From Sphingomonas aracearum (GTDB lineage: Bacteria; Pseudomonadota; Alphaproteobacteria; Sphingomonadales; Sphingomonadaceae), in assembly GCF_003345355.1 (NCBI RefSeq), contig NZ_QQNB01000002.1:868001-932000 (forward strand): a DNA stretch of 64,000 nucleotides, written 5' to 3'. A model generated the notes under the pieces. That model searched no databases, had not been told where the DNA came from, and saw nothing but the letters and a program-made list of their open reading frames with translations. The translations under genes and the position numbers were made by a program. Shown here piece by piece: positions 52,507 to 61,284 of this stretch (within the stretch, counting starts at the first letter, position 1; the number at the start of each line of letters is the position of its first letter).

Positions 52507-52848
52507 ATGGTCGTCCCCATGTTGGGCATGCATCGAAGCATTCCGACCGGCACCGCCGGAGACGCGCGCAGCGCCTTGCGCAAACCCGTGCGGCTGCGCG
52601 CACAATTGCGCGAGTCGGGGGCCGGCCGCTTCGCCATCGAGGTGCTGGATCTGTCGCCCACCGGCTTTCGCGCGGAAGCGAGCTTTGTTCTCAATCCGGG
52701 CGATCGCGTGTGGATCAGCCTGCCGGGCCTGGCCGGGCTGGAGGCGACGGTTGCCTGGCGCCGCGGCACGATGATCGGCGCCGCCTTCTTCGCGCCGCTC
52801 CACCCGGCCGTGTTCGACCACATCACGGCGCTGGGCAACGTCAGCTAG
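52507..52848 (+). CDS. PilZ-domain protein
   Basis: 113 residues, essentially one PilZ domain. The c-di-GMP-binding features are present: an Arg cluster RKPVRLRAQLRES (about 25-37) and D-L-S-P-T-G-F (DxSxxG, about 48-54), then beta strands through GLEATVAWRRGTMIGAAFF. Both motifs are intact, so it can be a c-di-GMP receptor or adapter. The output is unknown and no motility or polysaccharide genes adjoin. Confidence 0.82.
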   Translation: MVVPMLGMHRSIPTGTAGDARSALRKPVRLRAQLRESGAGRFAIEVLDLSPTGFRAEASFVLNPGDRVWISLPGLAGLEATVAWRRGTMIGAAFFAPLHPAVFDHITALGNVS

Positions 52849-53024
52849 CGCCGCTCAGGCGCAGCCCTCGACATAGCCGAGCATGGGCACGGTTGGCGTT
52901 GCCCCGCTTTCGAGCGTGCTGGTGTGTGGTTGCGAGCGCCGTCCGTCTCCGTTCCGGGAGAGCAGGCAGCCAGCAGGATTGCACCGGCGAGCGGGGCAGT
53001 TTGCCGAGCCGGAAAGCGGTTCAT
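52845..53024 (-). pseudogene. possible small lipoprotein gene with a frameshift
   Basis: From the ATG at 53024: NRFPARQTAPLAGAILLAAC, a signal peptide with lipobox LLAA-C21, then SPGTETDGARNH. After that the frame (to a stop at 52845) becomes Arg/Pro-rich and unlike a protein, while a shift to a neighbouring frame gives TSTLESGATPTVPMLGYVEG-CA and a stop at 52855. I infer a one-base indel or sequencing error near 52925 in a ~55-residue lipoprotein gene. No clear ribosome site. Low certainty. Confidence 0.35.
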
Positions 53025-53061
53025 GTCCGCGACAACGCGCGCCGCCGCGGCCTGCCCCCGC

Positions 53062-53991
53062 TCAGTCGAACAGCGAGGAAACGGAGCTTTCGTCAGCGAT
53101 GCGCGTGATCGCCTCGCCCAGCAGCGGCGCGATCGTCAGATAGCGGATGCGCGGCGTGGCGGGCATGTCATGGCTGATCGAGTCGGTAATGACGAGTTCC
53201 TCCAGCACCGAGTTCTGCACCCGCGCCACCGCCGCACCGGACAGCACACCATGCGTGACATAGGCGACCACGCCGGACGCACCCGCCTCCTTCAGCGCGG
53301 CGGCGGCGTTGCACAGGGTGCCGGCGGAATCGACGATGTCGTCGATCAGGATGCAGAACCGGCCTTCCACCTCGCCGATGATGTTCATCACCTCCGACTC
53401 GCCCGCCCGCTCGCGCCGCTTGTCGACGATCGCCAGCGGCGCGTTGTCGAGCCGCTTGGCCAGGGCGCGGGCGCGCACCACGCCGCCGACGTCCGGCGAG
53501 ACGACCATCAGATTGCGGTCGCCGAAGCGGGTGAGGATGTCCGCGCTCATCACCGGCGCGGCGAACAGGTTATCGGTGGGGATGTCGAAGAAACCCTGGA
53601 TCTGCCCGGCATGCAGGTCCACCGACAGCACGCGGTTGGCGCCGGCCACCGTGATGAGGTTGGCGACCAGCTTGGCCGAGATCGGCGTGCGCGGACCGGG
53701 CTTGCGGTCCTGCCGGGCATAACCGAAATACGGCACCACCGCGGTGATCCGCTTGGCCGAGGCGCGCTTCAGCGCATCGATGCAGATCAGCAATTCCATT
53801 AGATTGTCGTTGGCGGGATAGCCGGTGGACTGGATCACGAACACGTCCTCGCCGCGCACGTTCTCCAGGATCTCGACAAAGATCTCCTCGTCGGCAAAGC
53901 GCCGCACCAGCGCCTCGGTGAGCGGCACTTCCAGATAGTCGGCGATCGCGCGCGCGAGCGGCATGTTCGAGTTGCCGGCCATCAGTTTCAT
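53062..53991 (-). CDS. prs: ribose-phosphate pyrophosphokinase
   Basis: 309 residues. [20 protein letters not shown], the ATP-binding [20 protein letters not shown], catalytic flexible-loop region [20 protein letters not shown], and the PRPP loop [22 protein letters not shown]. It makes PRPP for nucleotides, His and Trp. Highly conserved housekeeping enzyme, single-gene unit, divergent from gltX. Confidence 0.97.
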   Translation of the reverse strand: MKLMAGNSNMPLARAIADYLEVPLTEALVRRFADEEIFVEILENVRGEDVFVIQSTGYPANDNLMELLICIDALKRASAKRITAVVPYFGYARQDRKPGPRTPISAKLVANLITVAGANRVLSVDLHAGQIQGFFDIPTDNLFAAPVMSADILTRFGDRNLMVVSPDVGGVVRARALAKRLDNAPLAIVDKRRERAGESEVMNIIGEVEGRFCILIDDIVDSAGTLCNAAAALKEAGASGVVAYVTHGVLSGAAVARVQNSVLEELVITDSISHDMPATPRIRYLTIAPLLGEAITRIADESSVSSLFD

Positions 53992-54118
53992 GTCGCTTGC
54001 CCTTCCCCGGTGATGCGGGCGCCTTACTGTCCAAACCGCGATTGCGAAAGAAGTATGACGCCCCGTGTGCCCGACGACGCCCTTTCAAAGCAGGTCGGCA
54101 CCGCCTAACCGCCCCCGC

Positions 54119-55444
54119 ATGACCATTGTCACCCGTTTCGCGCCCTCGCCCACCGGCACGCTGCATGTCGGCAACATCCGCACGGCCTTGCACAACTGGT
54201 TGTGGGCGAAAAAGACCGGCGGGCGCTTTCTCCTGCGCATCGACGACACCGATGCGGCGCGCAGCGAGGAGCGGTTCGCCGACGCGATCCGCGCCGATCT
54301 TGCCTGGCTGGGCCTCCACCCCGATGGCGAGGAGCGGCAGTCGGCGCGGTTCGGGCGCTACGAGGAAGTGTTCCGCGACCTCGTCGGCTCGGGGCGTCTC
54401 TACCCGGCCTATGAGACGCCGGAGGAGCTGGAGCTGCGCCGCAAGGTGCTGCTCGGCCGCGGTCTGCCGCCGGTGTACGAGCGCAGCGCGTTGCACCTTT
54501 CCGAGGCGGACCGCGCCGCGCTGGAGGCGGAGGGCCGGCGCCCGCACTGGCGCTTTCGGCTCGATCACGCCCCGATCGAATGGAACGACCTGATCCGCGG
54601 ACCGCAGCGGTTCGATGCGGCCACCATGAGCGACCCGGTGGTGCGCCGCGCGGACGGATCGTGGCTATACCTGCTGCCTTCCGTCATCGACGACGTGGAC
54701 ATGGGCATCACCCATGTCGTGCGCGGCGAGGACCATGTCTCGAACACCGCGCTCCAATTGCAGATGTTCGAGGCGATGGGGGCCGCCGCGCCCGCCTTCG
54801 CGCACGAGGCGCTGCTGACGGGCGCCGAGGGCAAGCTTTCCAAGCGCCTGGGCGCGACCGGCGTGGCCGAGTTCCGCGAGGCGGGGATCGAGCCCGAGGC
54901 ACTGGTCGCCCTGCTGGCGCGGCTCGGCACCAGCGATCCCGTGGAGCCGATCGTCGACGCGACCGTGCTTGCCGAAACGTTCGACTTCGCCCGGTTCGGG
55001 CGGGCACCGGCGCGCTTCGACGAGAAGGAACTGGCGCAGTTGAACGCGCGCATCATCCACCACTTGCCGTTCGATCGCGTCGCCGCCGCCCTCCCTCAAG
55101 GCATGAGCGCTGCCGAATGGGAGGCGATCCGCCCCAATCTCTCCCGCCTCGCCGAAGCAGGCGATTGGTGGCGCGTGCTGCACGAGGAGGTCACCGCGCC
55201 CATCGATGCGGGCGATGGCGAGTATCTGGCGTCGGCCGCCCGCCTCGCCGCTGCCCTCGACTGGTCCGGCGATCCCTGGGCGCAGCTCACCGCCGCGCTG
55301 AAGGCGGAGACCGGCCGTTCGGGGAAGGCATTGTTCCTGCCCTTGCGCCGCGCACTGACCGGGCTCGACCACGGGCCGGACATGCACGCCCTCCTGCCGC
55401 TGCTCGGCCGCGAGCGCACGCTGGCCCGCCTTTCGCGCACTTGA
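54119..55444 (+). CDS. gltX: glutamate--tRNA ligase
   Basis: 441 residues, class I synthetase. HIGH motif as TLHVGNIRT (ATP binding) within TRFAPSPTGTLHVGNIRTAL; KMSKS motif as GKLSKRLGATGVAEFREAG; GEDHVSNTALQLQMFEAMG between them. It is on the short side and of the alphaproteobacterial GltX1/2 duplicated type, so a second GluRS (possibly aminoacylating tRNA-Gln for the amidotransferase route) may exist elsewhere. ATG 54119 matches the conserved start; the longer frame from 54065 is rejected. Confidence 0.94.
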   Translation: MTIVTRFAPSPTGTLHVGNIRTALHNWLWAKKTGGRFLLRIDDTDAARSEERFADAIRADLAWLGLHPDGEERQSARFGRYEEVFRDLVGSGRLYPAYETPEELELRRKVLLGRGLPPVYERSALHLSEADRAALEAEGRRPHWRFRLDHAPIEWNDLIRGPQRFDAATMSDPVVRRADGSWLYLLPSVIDDVDMGITHVVRGEDHVSNTALQLQMFEAMGAAAPAFAHEALLTGAEGKLSKRLGATGVAEFREAGIEPEALVALLARLGTSDPVEPIVDATVLAETFDFARFGRAPARFDEKELAQLNARIIHHLPFDRVAAALPQGMSAAEWEAIRPNLSRLAEAGDWWRVLHEEVTAPIDAGDGEYLASAARLAAALDWSGDPWAQLTAALKAETGRSGKALFLPLRRALTGLDHGPDMHALLPLLGRERTLARLSRT

Positions 55445-55492
55445 GAGGCTGGCGGAAGCCCCGGAAAGAAGGGCTGGCGCCAAATCTGTAAT

Positions 55493-55503
55493 GATGTAAC
55501 ATC
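55493..55503. promoter_or_regulatory. perfect palindrome GATGTAACATC upstream of tonB-like gene
   Basis: 11-bp perfect inverted repeat (GATGT-A-ACATC) within TGTAATGATGTAACATCC, 57 bp before the TonB-like ATG. It resembles Zur-type boxes but is too short to assign. Confidence 0.35.
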
Positions 55504-55560
55504 CTCTCCAACGCCGGCGCAGACCGGCGCGCCCGAAGGAGACCAACGAAGGAGAGGATC

Positions 55561-56247
55561 ATGTACGCAGATCGAGCACATCCCGGTTATGCACGGCCGG
55601 GCATCAAGCCTGCCAACCTGCTGGTGGCGATCGGCATCAACGCCGCCATCTTCGCCGCCCTCGCTTTCTCCGCGCCGACGCTCGTCCCGCGCACCGACAA
55701 GCCGTTTGACGTGCGCAACATCCCGCTCGATCCCGTGCCACCGCCCAAGCCCGAACCCGTGCGCGAGATGAAGCGCGTCACGCCGGCCGACCCGCGGCCG
55801 GAGCCGGATCTCTTCGTGACCAGGCCAGTCGTGGAAACGCCGAGCGACTCGATCCTGACCGTCACCTCCATCCCGCAGCCACCCCCGCCCATCGGCGAGC
55901 CCGGCACCGGCACAGACATCGCGCCACGCGCCGAGCCGAGCCCCCCGCCCCCGCTGCCGGTGATGGTCGGCGCGGAGATCGACCCGCGCTACGCCGCGGC
56001 GTTCCAGCCGATCTATCCCGGCGAGGAGCGACGCGCCGGACGCGAGGGCCGCGTCACCGTGCGCGTGCTGATCGGCACGGACGGGAGGGTGAAGCAGGTG
56101 GAGCGGGTTTCCGCCGCCACCGACGCCTTCTTCGAGGCAACCCGCGAGCGCGCCCTTGCCAGGTGGCGCTTCCGTCCGGCCACTCGCGACGGTGTCGCCG
56201 TGGAAGCATGGCGCACCATGTCCGTGCGCTTCGAATTGAACGACTAA
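55561..56247 (+). CDS. TonB-family energy transducer
   Basis: 228 residues. Short cytosolic N-terminus, one transmembrane helix (about 20-40; LLVAIGINAAIFAALAFSAPTL), a proline-rich periplasmic stretch with PVPPPKPEPVREMKR, and a C-terminal TonB domain with GREGRVTVRVLIGTDGRVKQVERVS and RWRFRPATRDGVAVEAWRTMSVRFEL. It can power the TonB-dependent receptors; exbB/exbD are not adjacent. A palindrome lies in its promoter. Confidence 0.88.
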   Translation: MYADRAHPGYARPGIKPANLLVAIGINAAIFAALAFSAPTLVPRTDKPFDVRNIPLDPVPPPKPEPVREMKRVTPADPRPEPDLFVTRPVVETPSDSILTVTSIPQPPPPIGEPGTGTDIAPRAEPSPPPPLPVMVGAEIDPRYAAAFQPIYPGEERRAGREGRVTVRVLIGTDGRVKQVERVSAATDAFFEATRERALARWRFRPATRDGVAVEAWRTMSVRFELND

Positions 56248-56338
56248 AACGGCGTCGCCCCCGGGCGGGCGCGCGCACCGGGGGCGAGGAGCGCCAAGCC
56301 ACTGGCGTCCCCCCGCCCCCGCCCTTATCTTGCCGCCC

Positions 56339-56686
56339 ATGCACTTCTTTCGCCGTTTCGCGCCGTGGCAGGCGCTTCAGGACCTGCGACGCTTTCTGGC
56401 GCAGCGAAAGCCGTATGAGCTGGGCTTCTTCTTCCTGTCCGTGCTGATCACCGGGGCGATCATCATGGGCTTCGCGATCGACAGCTATGCGCCGCCCACG
56501 TACAAGCGCGACATCATCTATTTCCAGAACTGGCGCGCCGATCGCACCGATGCGCAGATCATTGCGCAGCAGAAGCTCGACGCACCGAAGGAAGCGGCGG
56601 CGAAAAAGGCGCAGGAGCAGCGCGAGGCCGCCGTCCGCGCGCAGTTCAAGCAGATCGACGACAAGCTGACGAAGTGGGGGCTCTGA
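56339..56686 (+). CDS. membrane-anchored coiled-coil protein, unknown function
   Basis: 115 residues. A transmembrane helix (about 30-50; LGFFFLSVLITGAIIMGFAI) is followed by DSYAPPTYKRDIIYFQNWRADRTDAQIIAQQK and a charged helix rich in A/K/E/Q (about 78-108) likely to form a coiled coil. Conserved in sphingomonads by appearance (YFQNWRADRT), function unknown. Its 3' end overlaps the ribD start by 13 bp, so it is the first gene of the riboflavin transcript. Confidence 0.72.
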   Translation: MHFFRRFAPWQALQDLRRFLAQRKPYELGFFFLSVLITGAIIMGFAIDSYAPPTYKRDIIYFQNWRADRTDAQIIAQQKLDAPKEAAAKKAQEQREAAVRAQFKQIDDKLTKWGL

Positions 56687-57657
56687 GCACCGCCGACGAC
56701 CGCTGGATGGCGGCGGCGCTCGCGCTGGGGGAGCGGGGGCGCGGGCGAACGGCGCCCAATCCGAACGTCGGCTGCGTGCTGGTGCGCGACGGCCGGGTGG
56801 TCGGACGCGGCTGGACGCAGCCGGGCGGCCGTCCCCATGCCGAGGCGGTGGCGCTGGCCGAAGCCGGCGAGGCAGCGCGCGGCGCCACCGCCTATGTCAC
56901 GCTGGAGCCGTGCGCGCATGTCTCGCCGCGCGGGCCCGCCTGCTCGGACCTGCTGGTCGCGGCCGGCGTCGCCCGCGTCGTCTGCGCGTTGCGCGACCCC
57001 GATCCGCGTACCGCCGGCGGAGGTTTCGCGCGGTTGCAGGCGGCGGGCATCTCCGTGGCCCCCGGATGCGGCGAGAAGCAGGCGCGACAGGCGATGGCCG
57101 GCTTCCTGATGCGGCAGCGGCTCGGCAGGCCGCACGTCACGCTCAAGCTCGCTCTGTCGCTGGATGGCGCGATGGCCTTGGCGGACGGACGCTCGCGCTG
57201 GATCACCGGCCCCGAAGCGCGGGCGCATACGCATCTGGAGCGCAGCCGGCATGAAGCGATCCTGGTCGGCCGCGGCACGCTGGAGGCCGATGCGCCGGCG
57301 CTGGACGTGCGCCTCGCCGGCCTCGAGCCCCGCTCGCCCCGCCGCGTGCTGCTCTCCGCCGGCCCGGACGTGCCCGGCTGGGAGCGGATCGCCGCGCCCG
57401 GCGACATCGCCGAGCTGCACAATGTCGACCACCTGATGGTCGAGGGCGGGCCGGCCACCGCCGCCGCCTTCCTCCACGCCGACCTGGTCGACCGGCTGCT
57501 CCTGTATCGCGCGCCGATCCTGGTGGGCGGCGGGCGGACCCTGCCGGCGATCGGCCTGGACGACCTGAGCGAGGCGCATGGCCGATGGCGGCTGGCGGAC
57601 GAGCGGCGGCTTGGCAACGACCACCTCCATCTCTACCTGCGCGAGCGGAAGGAGTAG
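56674..57657 (+). CDS. ribD: bifunctional riboflavin-specific deaminase/reductase
   Basis: 327 residues from a GTG at 56674, needed to include the conserved DDRWMAAALALGERGRGRTAPNPNVGC. The deaminase zinc site is PHAEAVAL (His, catalytic Glu) and PCAHVSPRGPAC (two Cys). The reductase part starts RPHVTLKLALSLDGAMALADG and has VEGGPATAAAFL. It carries out the second and third steps from GTP. ribE starts 5 bp after its stop. Confidence 0.93.
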   Translation: MGALSTADDRWMAAALALGERGRGRTAPNPNVGCVLVRDGRVVGRGWTQPGGRPHAEAVALAEAGEAARGATAYVTLEPCAHVSPRGPACSDLLVAAGVARVVCALRDPDPRTAGGGFARLQAAGISVAPGCGEKQARQAMAGFLMRQRLGRPHVTLKLALSLDGAMALADGRSRWITGPEARAHTHLERSRHEAILVGRGTLEADAPALDVRLAGLEPRSPRRVLLSAGPDVPGWERIAAPGDIAELHNVDHLMVEGGPATAAAFLHADLVDRLLLYRAPILVGGGRTLPAIGLDDLSEAHGRWRLADERRLGNDHLHLYLRERKE

Positions 57658-57661
57658 GCCC

Positions 57662-58270
57662 ATGTTCACCGGCATCGTCACCGATATCGGCACCGTCACC
57701 CGGATCGAAACGCCCGGCGACACGCGCGTCACGGTGGAAACCGCCTATGATACCGGCGCGATCGATCTGGGCGCCTCCGTCGCCTGTTCGGGCGTGTGCC
57801 TCACCGTGGTCGACAAGGGGCCGCATTGGCTTGCCTTCGACGTGTCGGGCGAGACGATCAGCCGCACCGCGGCCGAGCAATGGCGCGAAGGCCGGCGGCT
57901 CAACCTGGAGCGGGCGCTGAAGCTGGGCGACGAACTGGGCGGTCATATCGTCACCGGCCATGTCGACGGGATCGGCACGGTTGTCGCGCTGGCGGAGGAA
58001 GGCGGGTCCACCCGCGTGACGGTTTCCGCGGGGCCGGAAATCGCGCCCTATGTCGCGCCCAAGGGGTCGGTGACGCTGGACGGCATTTCGCTGACGGTGA
58101 ACAGCGTGGAGGACACGGCCGAGGGCGTGGCGTTCGGCGTGAACATCATCCCGCATACCGCCGAGGTCACCACCTTTGCCGACCTGAACGTCGGCCGGCA
58201 GATCAACATCGAGATCGATGTGCTCGCGCGATACCTCCAGCGCATGCGGCAGCTACAGCCCGCAATGTGA
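57662..58270 (+). CDS. ribE: riboflavin synthase
   Basis: 202 residues, two repeated lumazine-binding barrels: MFTGIVTDIGTV...SVACSGVCLTVVDKG and the second GHIVTGHVDGIGTVVALAEE...GSVTLDGISLTVNSVED. Catalyses dismutation of two lumazine molecules to riboflavin. Its stop codon (58268-58270) lies inside the left arm of the 12-bp inverted repeat before ribBX. Confidence 0.96.
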   Translation: MFTGIVTDIGTVTRIETPGDTRVTVETAYDTGAIDLGASVACSGVCLTVVDKGPHWLAFDVSGETISRTAAEQWREGRRLNLERALKLGDELGGHIVTGHVDGIGTVVALAEEGGSTRVTVSAGPEIAPYVAPKGSVTLDGISLTVNSVEDTAEGVAFGVNIIPHTAEVTTFADLNVGRQINIEIDVLARYLQRMRQLQPAM

Positions 58271-58303
58271 TCTTTGTCGCTTGCGATCACATTGCGATGT
58301 GAT
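58261..58303. promoter_or_regulatory. nested palindromes before ribBX (candidate operator or RNA hairpin)
   Basis: A perfect 12-bp inverted repeat CGCAATGTGATC (58261-58272) / GATCACATTGCG (58285-58296) with a 12-nt loop. Overlapping it is a second palindrome ATCACATTGCGATGTGAT (58286-58303), symmetric at 16 of 18 positions. TGTGAT half-sites thus occur three times, the direct copies 32 bp apart (58266, 58298). It ends 11 bp before the ribBX ATG. Confidence 0.7.
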
Positions 58304-58314
58304 ACGCTGGTGGC

Positions 58315-59595
58315 ATGAGCACGCATTTGATCGATCGCGTTCGCGATCTCGTCGGCACCGGCGGCATCTCCCGCTCGGGGCTTGCCCGCGCCGCCGGCCT
58401 CCATGCCAACTCGCTGCGCAGCCTGGACGAGCCGGACTGGAACCCCACCGCCGACACGCTGCGCAAGCTGGAAGCCTATCTCCACCAGCGCGAGGCGCGG
58501 CCGGCCCTGGTCCCGATCGAGGAGATCATCGAGGAAGCGCGCAACGGCCGCATGTTCATCCTGGTGGACGACGAGGATCGCGAGAATGAGGGCGACCTCA
58601 TCATCCCCGCGCAGATGGCCACGCCGGATGCGATCAACTTCATGGCGAAGCATGGTCGCGGCCTGATCTGCCTGGCGCTCACCAAGGAGCGCGTCGACCA
58701 GCTCGAACTGGCGCCCATGAGCCGCCACAACGGGACGCCGCTGGGCACCGCCTTCACCGTCTCGATCGAGGCGCGCACCGGCATCAGCACCGGCATTTCC
58801 GCACACGACCGCGCGCGCACCGTGGCGGTGGCGATCGATGCCGCCAACGGACCGGGCGAGATCGTCAGCCCCGGCCATGTCTTTCCGCTTTCCGCCAAGC
58901 CGGGCGGCGTGCTGGTCCGCGCCGGCCATACCGAGGCCGCGGTGGATGTCTCCCGCCTTGCCGGGCTCAACCCCTCCGGCGTCATCTGCGAGGTGATGAA
59001 GGAGGACGGCACCATGGCCCGCCTCGACGATCTCGTCGCCTTTGCGCAACAGCACCGGCTGAAGATCGGCACCATCCGCGACCTCATCGCCTATCGTCGG
59101 CAGCACGACCATCTGGTGGAGCGCCGTGCCGAGGCGCGCTTCACCAGCCGCTGGGGCAGCGACTGGCGCGCGATCACGTTCTACAACAAAGCCACCGGCA
59201 CCGAACAGATCGCCCTGGTGAAGGGGCGCATCGATCCCGACCAGCCGACCCTGGTGCGGATGCATGCGATGAACCTGTTCGCCGACCTGTTCGGCGAGGC
59301 GTCCGACCGTGCCGCCCTGTTGGAACGGTCGATGCAGATCATCGGCGAGGCGGGCGCGGGCGTGGTGGTGCTGCTCACCCCGGGTGGACAGAGCGACTTT
59401 ACCCGCGCGCTGGAGAGCAAGGCCGGCACCGGCAGCGCCGACGAGCTGCGCGACTATGGCGTCGGTGCGCAGATCCTGACCGAGCTTGGCGTGGCGGACA
59501 TGGTGCTGCTCACCAATACGCATCACACGCTGGTGGCGCTGGACGGCTATGGCCTCTCCATCGTCGGCGAACGGCCGCTGTCGGTGGAGCATTGA
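58315..59595 (+). CDS. ribB: RibBX-type 3,4-dihydroxy-2-butanone-4-phosphate synthase with N-terminal HTH
   Basis: 426 residues in three parts. Residues 1-57 look like a Cro/CI helix-turn-helix (SRSGLARAAGLHANSLRSLD, then TADTLRKLEAYL), not part of ordinary RibB. Residues 68-270 are the DHBP synthase with VDDEDRENEGDL (E90, E92, D94) and TGISAHDRARTV, GHVFPL and RAGHTEAAVDV, which looks fully active. Residues 275-426 resemble GTP cyclohydrolase II but lack its zinc Cys residues (RMHAMNLFADLFGEASDRAA), so this half is not a RibA; this is the RibBX layout known in other bacteria. It sits between ribE and ribH behind strong palindromes. Confidence 0.88.
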   Translation: MSTHLIDRVRDLVGTGGISRSGLARAAGLHANSLRSLDEPDWNPTADTLRKLEAYLHQREARPALVPIEEIIEEARNGRMFILVDDEDRENEGDLIIPAQMATPDAINFMAKHGRGLICLALTKERVDQLELAPMSRHNGTPLGTAFTVSIEARTGISTGISAHDRARTVAVAIDAANGPGEIVSPGHVFPLSAKPGGVLVRAGHTEAAVDVSRLAGLNPSGVICEVMKEDGTMARLDDLVAFAQQHRLKIGTIRDLIAYRRQHDHLVERRAEARFTSRWGSDWRAITFYNKATGTEQIALVKGRIDPDQPTLVRMHAMNLFADLFGEASDRAALLERSMQIIGEAGAGVVVLLTPGGQSDFTRALESKAGTGSADELRDYGVGAQILTELGVADMVLLTNTHHTLVALDGYGLSIVGERPLSVEH

Positions 59596-59604
59596 GCCAA
59601 GGGT

Positions 59605-59641
59605 CGCCGGTGTTCGCGCCGCCCCGGCCGAGACACCGGCG
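59605..59641. promoter_or_regulatory. hairpin between ribBX and ribH
   Basis: 9-bp inverted repeat CGCCGGTGT / ACACCGGCG with a 19-nt GC-rich loop. No U-run, so more likely an RNA-stability or partial-termination structure than a full terminator. Confidence 0.4.
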
Positions 59642-59697
59642 GCCGTGCCCGCTATGACGCGGCGCGCCCGCTCCCCAGCCTTTTCCGGAGAACTGAC

Positions 59698-60117
59698 ATG
59701 GCCCGCTTTCTGATCGTCGAGGCCCGCTTCTACGACCATCTCAACGACATGCTGATCGATGGCGCCCGCGCGGCGTTGGAGGCAGCCGGTCACAGCCACG
59801 AGACCGTCACCGTCCCCGGCGCGCTGGAAGTGCCCGCGGCGATCGCGATGGCGGCGGAGAGCGGGCGTTATGACGGGTTCGTCGCGCTGGGCGTGGTGAT
59901 CCGCGGCGAGACGTACCATTTCGAGGTCGTCTCCAACGAAAGCGCCCGCGGGATCATGGCGCTGACACTGGACGGCCTGCCCATCGGCAACGGCATCCTG
60001 ACCGTCGAGAACGAGGAGCAGGCCCTCGCCCGCGCCGACCGCACCCGCAAGGACAAGGGCGGCGAGGCGGCCAAGGCGGCGGTTGCCATGCTGGAGCTGC
60101 GTTCGCGTCTGGGGTGA
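59698..60117 (+). CDS. ribH: 6,7-dimethyl-8-ribityllumazine synthase
   Basis: 139 residues. [55 protein letters not shown] with the catalytic His (H of YHFE), and [20 protein letters not shown]. It joins the ribBX product to the ribD product. Ribosome site CCGGAGAACTGAC before the ATG. Length is normal. Confidence 0.96.
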   Translation: MARFLIVEARFYDHLNDMLIDGARAALEAAGHSHETVTVPGALEVPAAIAMAAESGRYDGFVALGVVIRGETYHFEVVSNESARGIMALTLDGLPIGNGILTVENEEQALARADRTRKDKGGEAAKAAVAMLELRSRLG

Positions 60118-60164
60118 GCGCCTGACGCCGCCCCGGCTGCGCGCCGGGGGGCGGGGAGCGGCGA

Positions 60165-61235
60165 TCAGATCGCGGCCGCCAGCGCCGGATAGTCGGTATA
60201 GCCTTCCCGGCCGGTCGAGTACCACGTTTCGGGGTTATCGCGGTTCAGCGGCGCCCGCGCGCGGAAGCGCTCGGCAAGGTCCGGATTGGCGATATACGGG
60301 CGGCCGAACGCAACCGCGTCCGCCAAACCCGACTCGATGTCCGCCTCGGCCTTTTCCAGATCGTACTCCTGGTTCAGCACCAGCGGGCCGGAGAACACCT
60401 CGCGGATCTTCGGGCTCAGACGCGGCACGTCGGACGCGCCGAAGGTTGAATCCGGCTTCAGCTCGCGCAGTTCGAGGAACGCGATGCCGAGCTCGTCGAG
60501 CGCCCTGGCGGCGGGCACGAACACCGCTTCCGGATCGCTGTCGTCCGTCCCTTGCGTATCGCCGTTGGGCGACAGGCGGATGCCCGTGCGGCCCGCGCCG
60601 ATCGTCTCGATCACGCGGCTGACCGCCTCCACCATGAAGCGGATGCGGTTCTCCGGCGAGCCGCCATAGTCGTCGTCGCGGTGGTTGGTGCCGTCACGCA
60701 GGAACTGGTCGATCAGATAGCCATTGGCGCCGTGCAACTGAACGCCGTCGAAGCCCGCCTCGATCGCCGCCTGGGCGGCGGTGCCGAATTCGTCCACGGC
60801 GCGCGCGATGTCGTCCAGCGTCGCCGCCCTGGCTTCGGCATAGGGGTTGTCCTCCGTGTGGTACGGCGCGCGCGTCGCCGAAGAGGAGAGCGGCTGCTGC
60901 CCGGTCACGGCCGGGCGCGCCATGCGGCCCATGTGCCAGAGCTGCGCGACGATCTTGCCGCCTGCCTCGTGTACGGCGGCGGTGACCGGCTTCCATGCTT
61001 CCACCTGCTCCGGCGTCCACAGGCCGGGCGCGGAGGGCCAGCCCAGGCCGAGCCGGCTGACGCCGGTTCCTTCGGAGATGATGAGGCCGGCGGACGCGCG
61101 CTGGCGGTAGTAATCGATCATGATCTCGGTCGGCACATGGTCGGTTGTCGCGCGGCCGCGCGTGAGCGGGGACATGAAGATGCGGTTGGCCGCCGAGATG
61201 GAGCCGATCCGGATAGGGTCGAAGAGGGTCGCCAC
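60165..61235 (-). CDS. Old Yellow Enzyme family alkene reductase
   Basis: 356 residues from a GTG at 61235 with ribosome site AAGGAA. FMN-dependent TIM barrel of the NemA/xenobiotic reductase class: IRIGSISAANRIFMSPLTRGRA, IISEGTGVSRLGLGWP, QLWHMGRMARPA, DGVQLHGANGYLIDQFLRDGTNHRDDDYGGS with the H/N pair, and NQEYDLEKAEADIESGLADAVAFGRPYIANPDL for the phosphate site. It reduces activated C=C bonds with NADPH. FMN from the neighbouring rib genes is its cofactor. The ATG-less longer frame upstream is rejected. Confidence 0.92.
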   Translation of the reverse strand: MATLFDPIRIGSISAANRIFMSPLTRGRATTDHVPTEIMIDYYRQRASAGLIISEGTGVSRLGLGWPSAPGLWTPEQVEAWKPVTAAVHEAGGKIVAQLWHMGRMARPAVTGQQPLSSSATRAPYHTEDNPYAEARAATLDDIARAVDEFGTAAQAAIEAGFDGVQLHGANGYLIDQFLRDGTNHRDDDYGGSPENRIRFMVEAVSRVIETIGAGRTGIRLSPNGDTQGTDDSDPEAVFVPAARALDELGIAFLELRELKPDSTFGASDVPRLSPKIREVFSGPLVLNQEYDLEKAEADIESGLADAVAFGRPYIANPDLAERFRARAPLNRDNPETWYSTGREGYTDYPALAAAI

Positions 61236-61284
61236 TAACTGTTCCTTTTGCTGACGGGGGCGAGATAGGCCGCTATCGGGCCGC

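Noticed and set aside
58271..58314. FMN riboswitch before ribBX
   Set aside because: The region is only 44 bp, far too short for an RFN element, and lacks its conserved core; the palindromes are better seen as an operator or simple hairpin.
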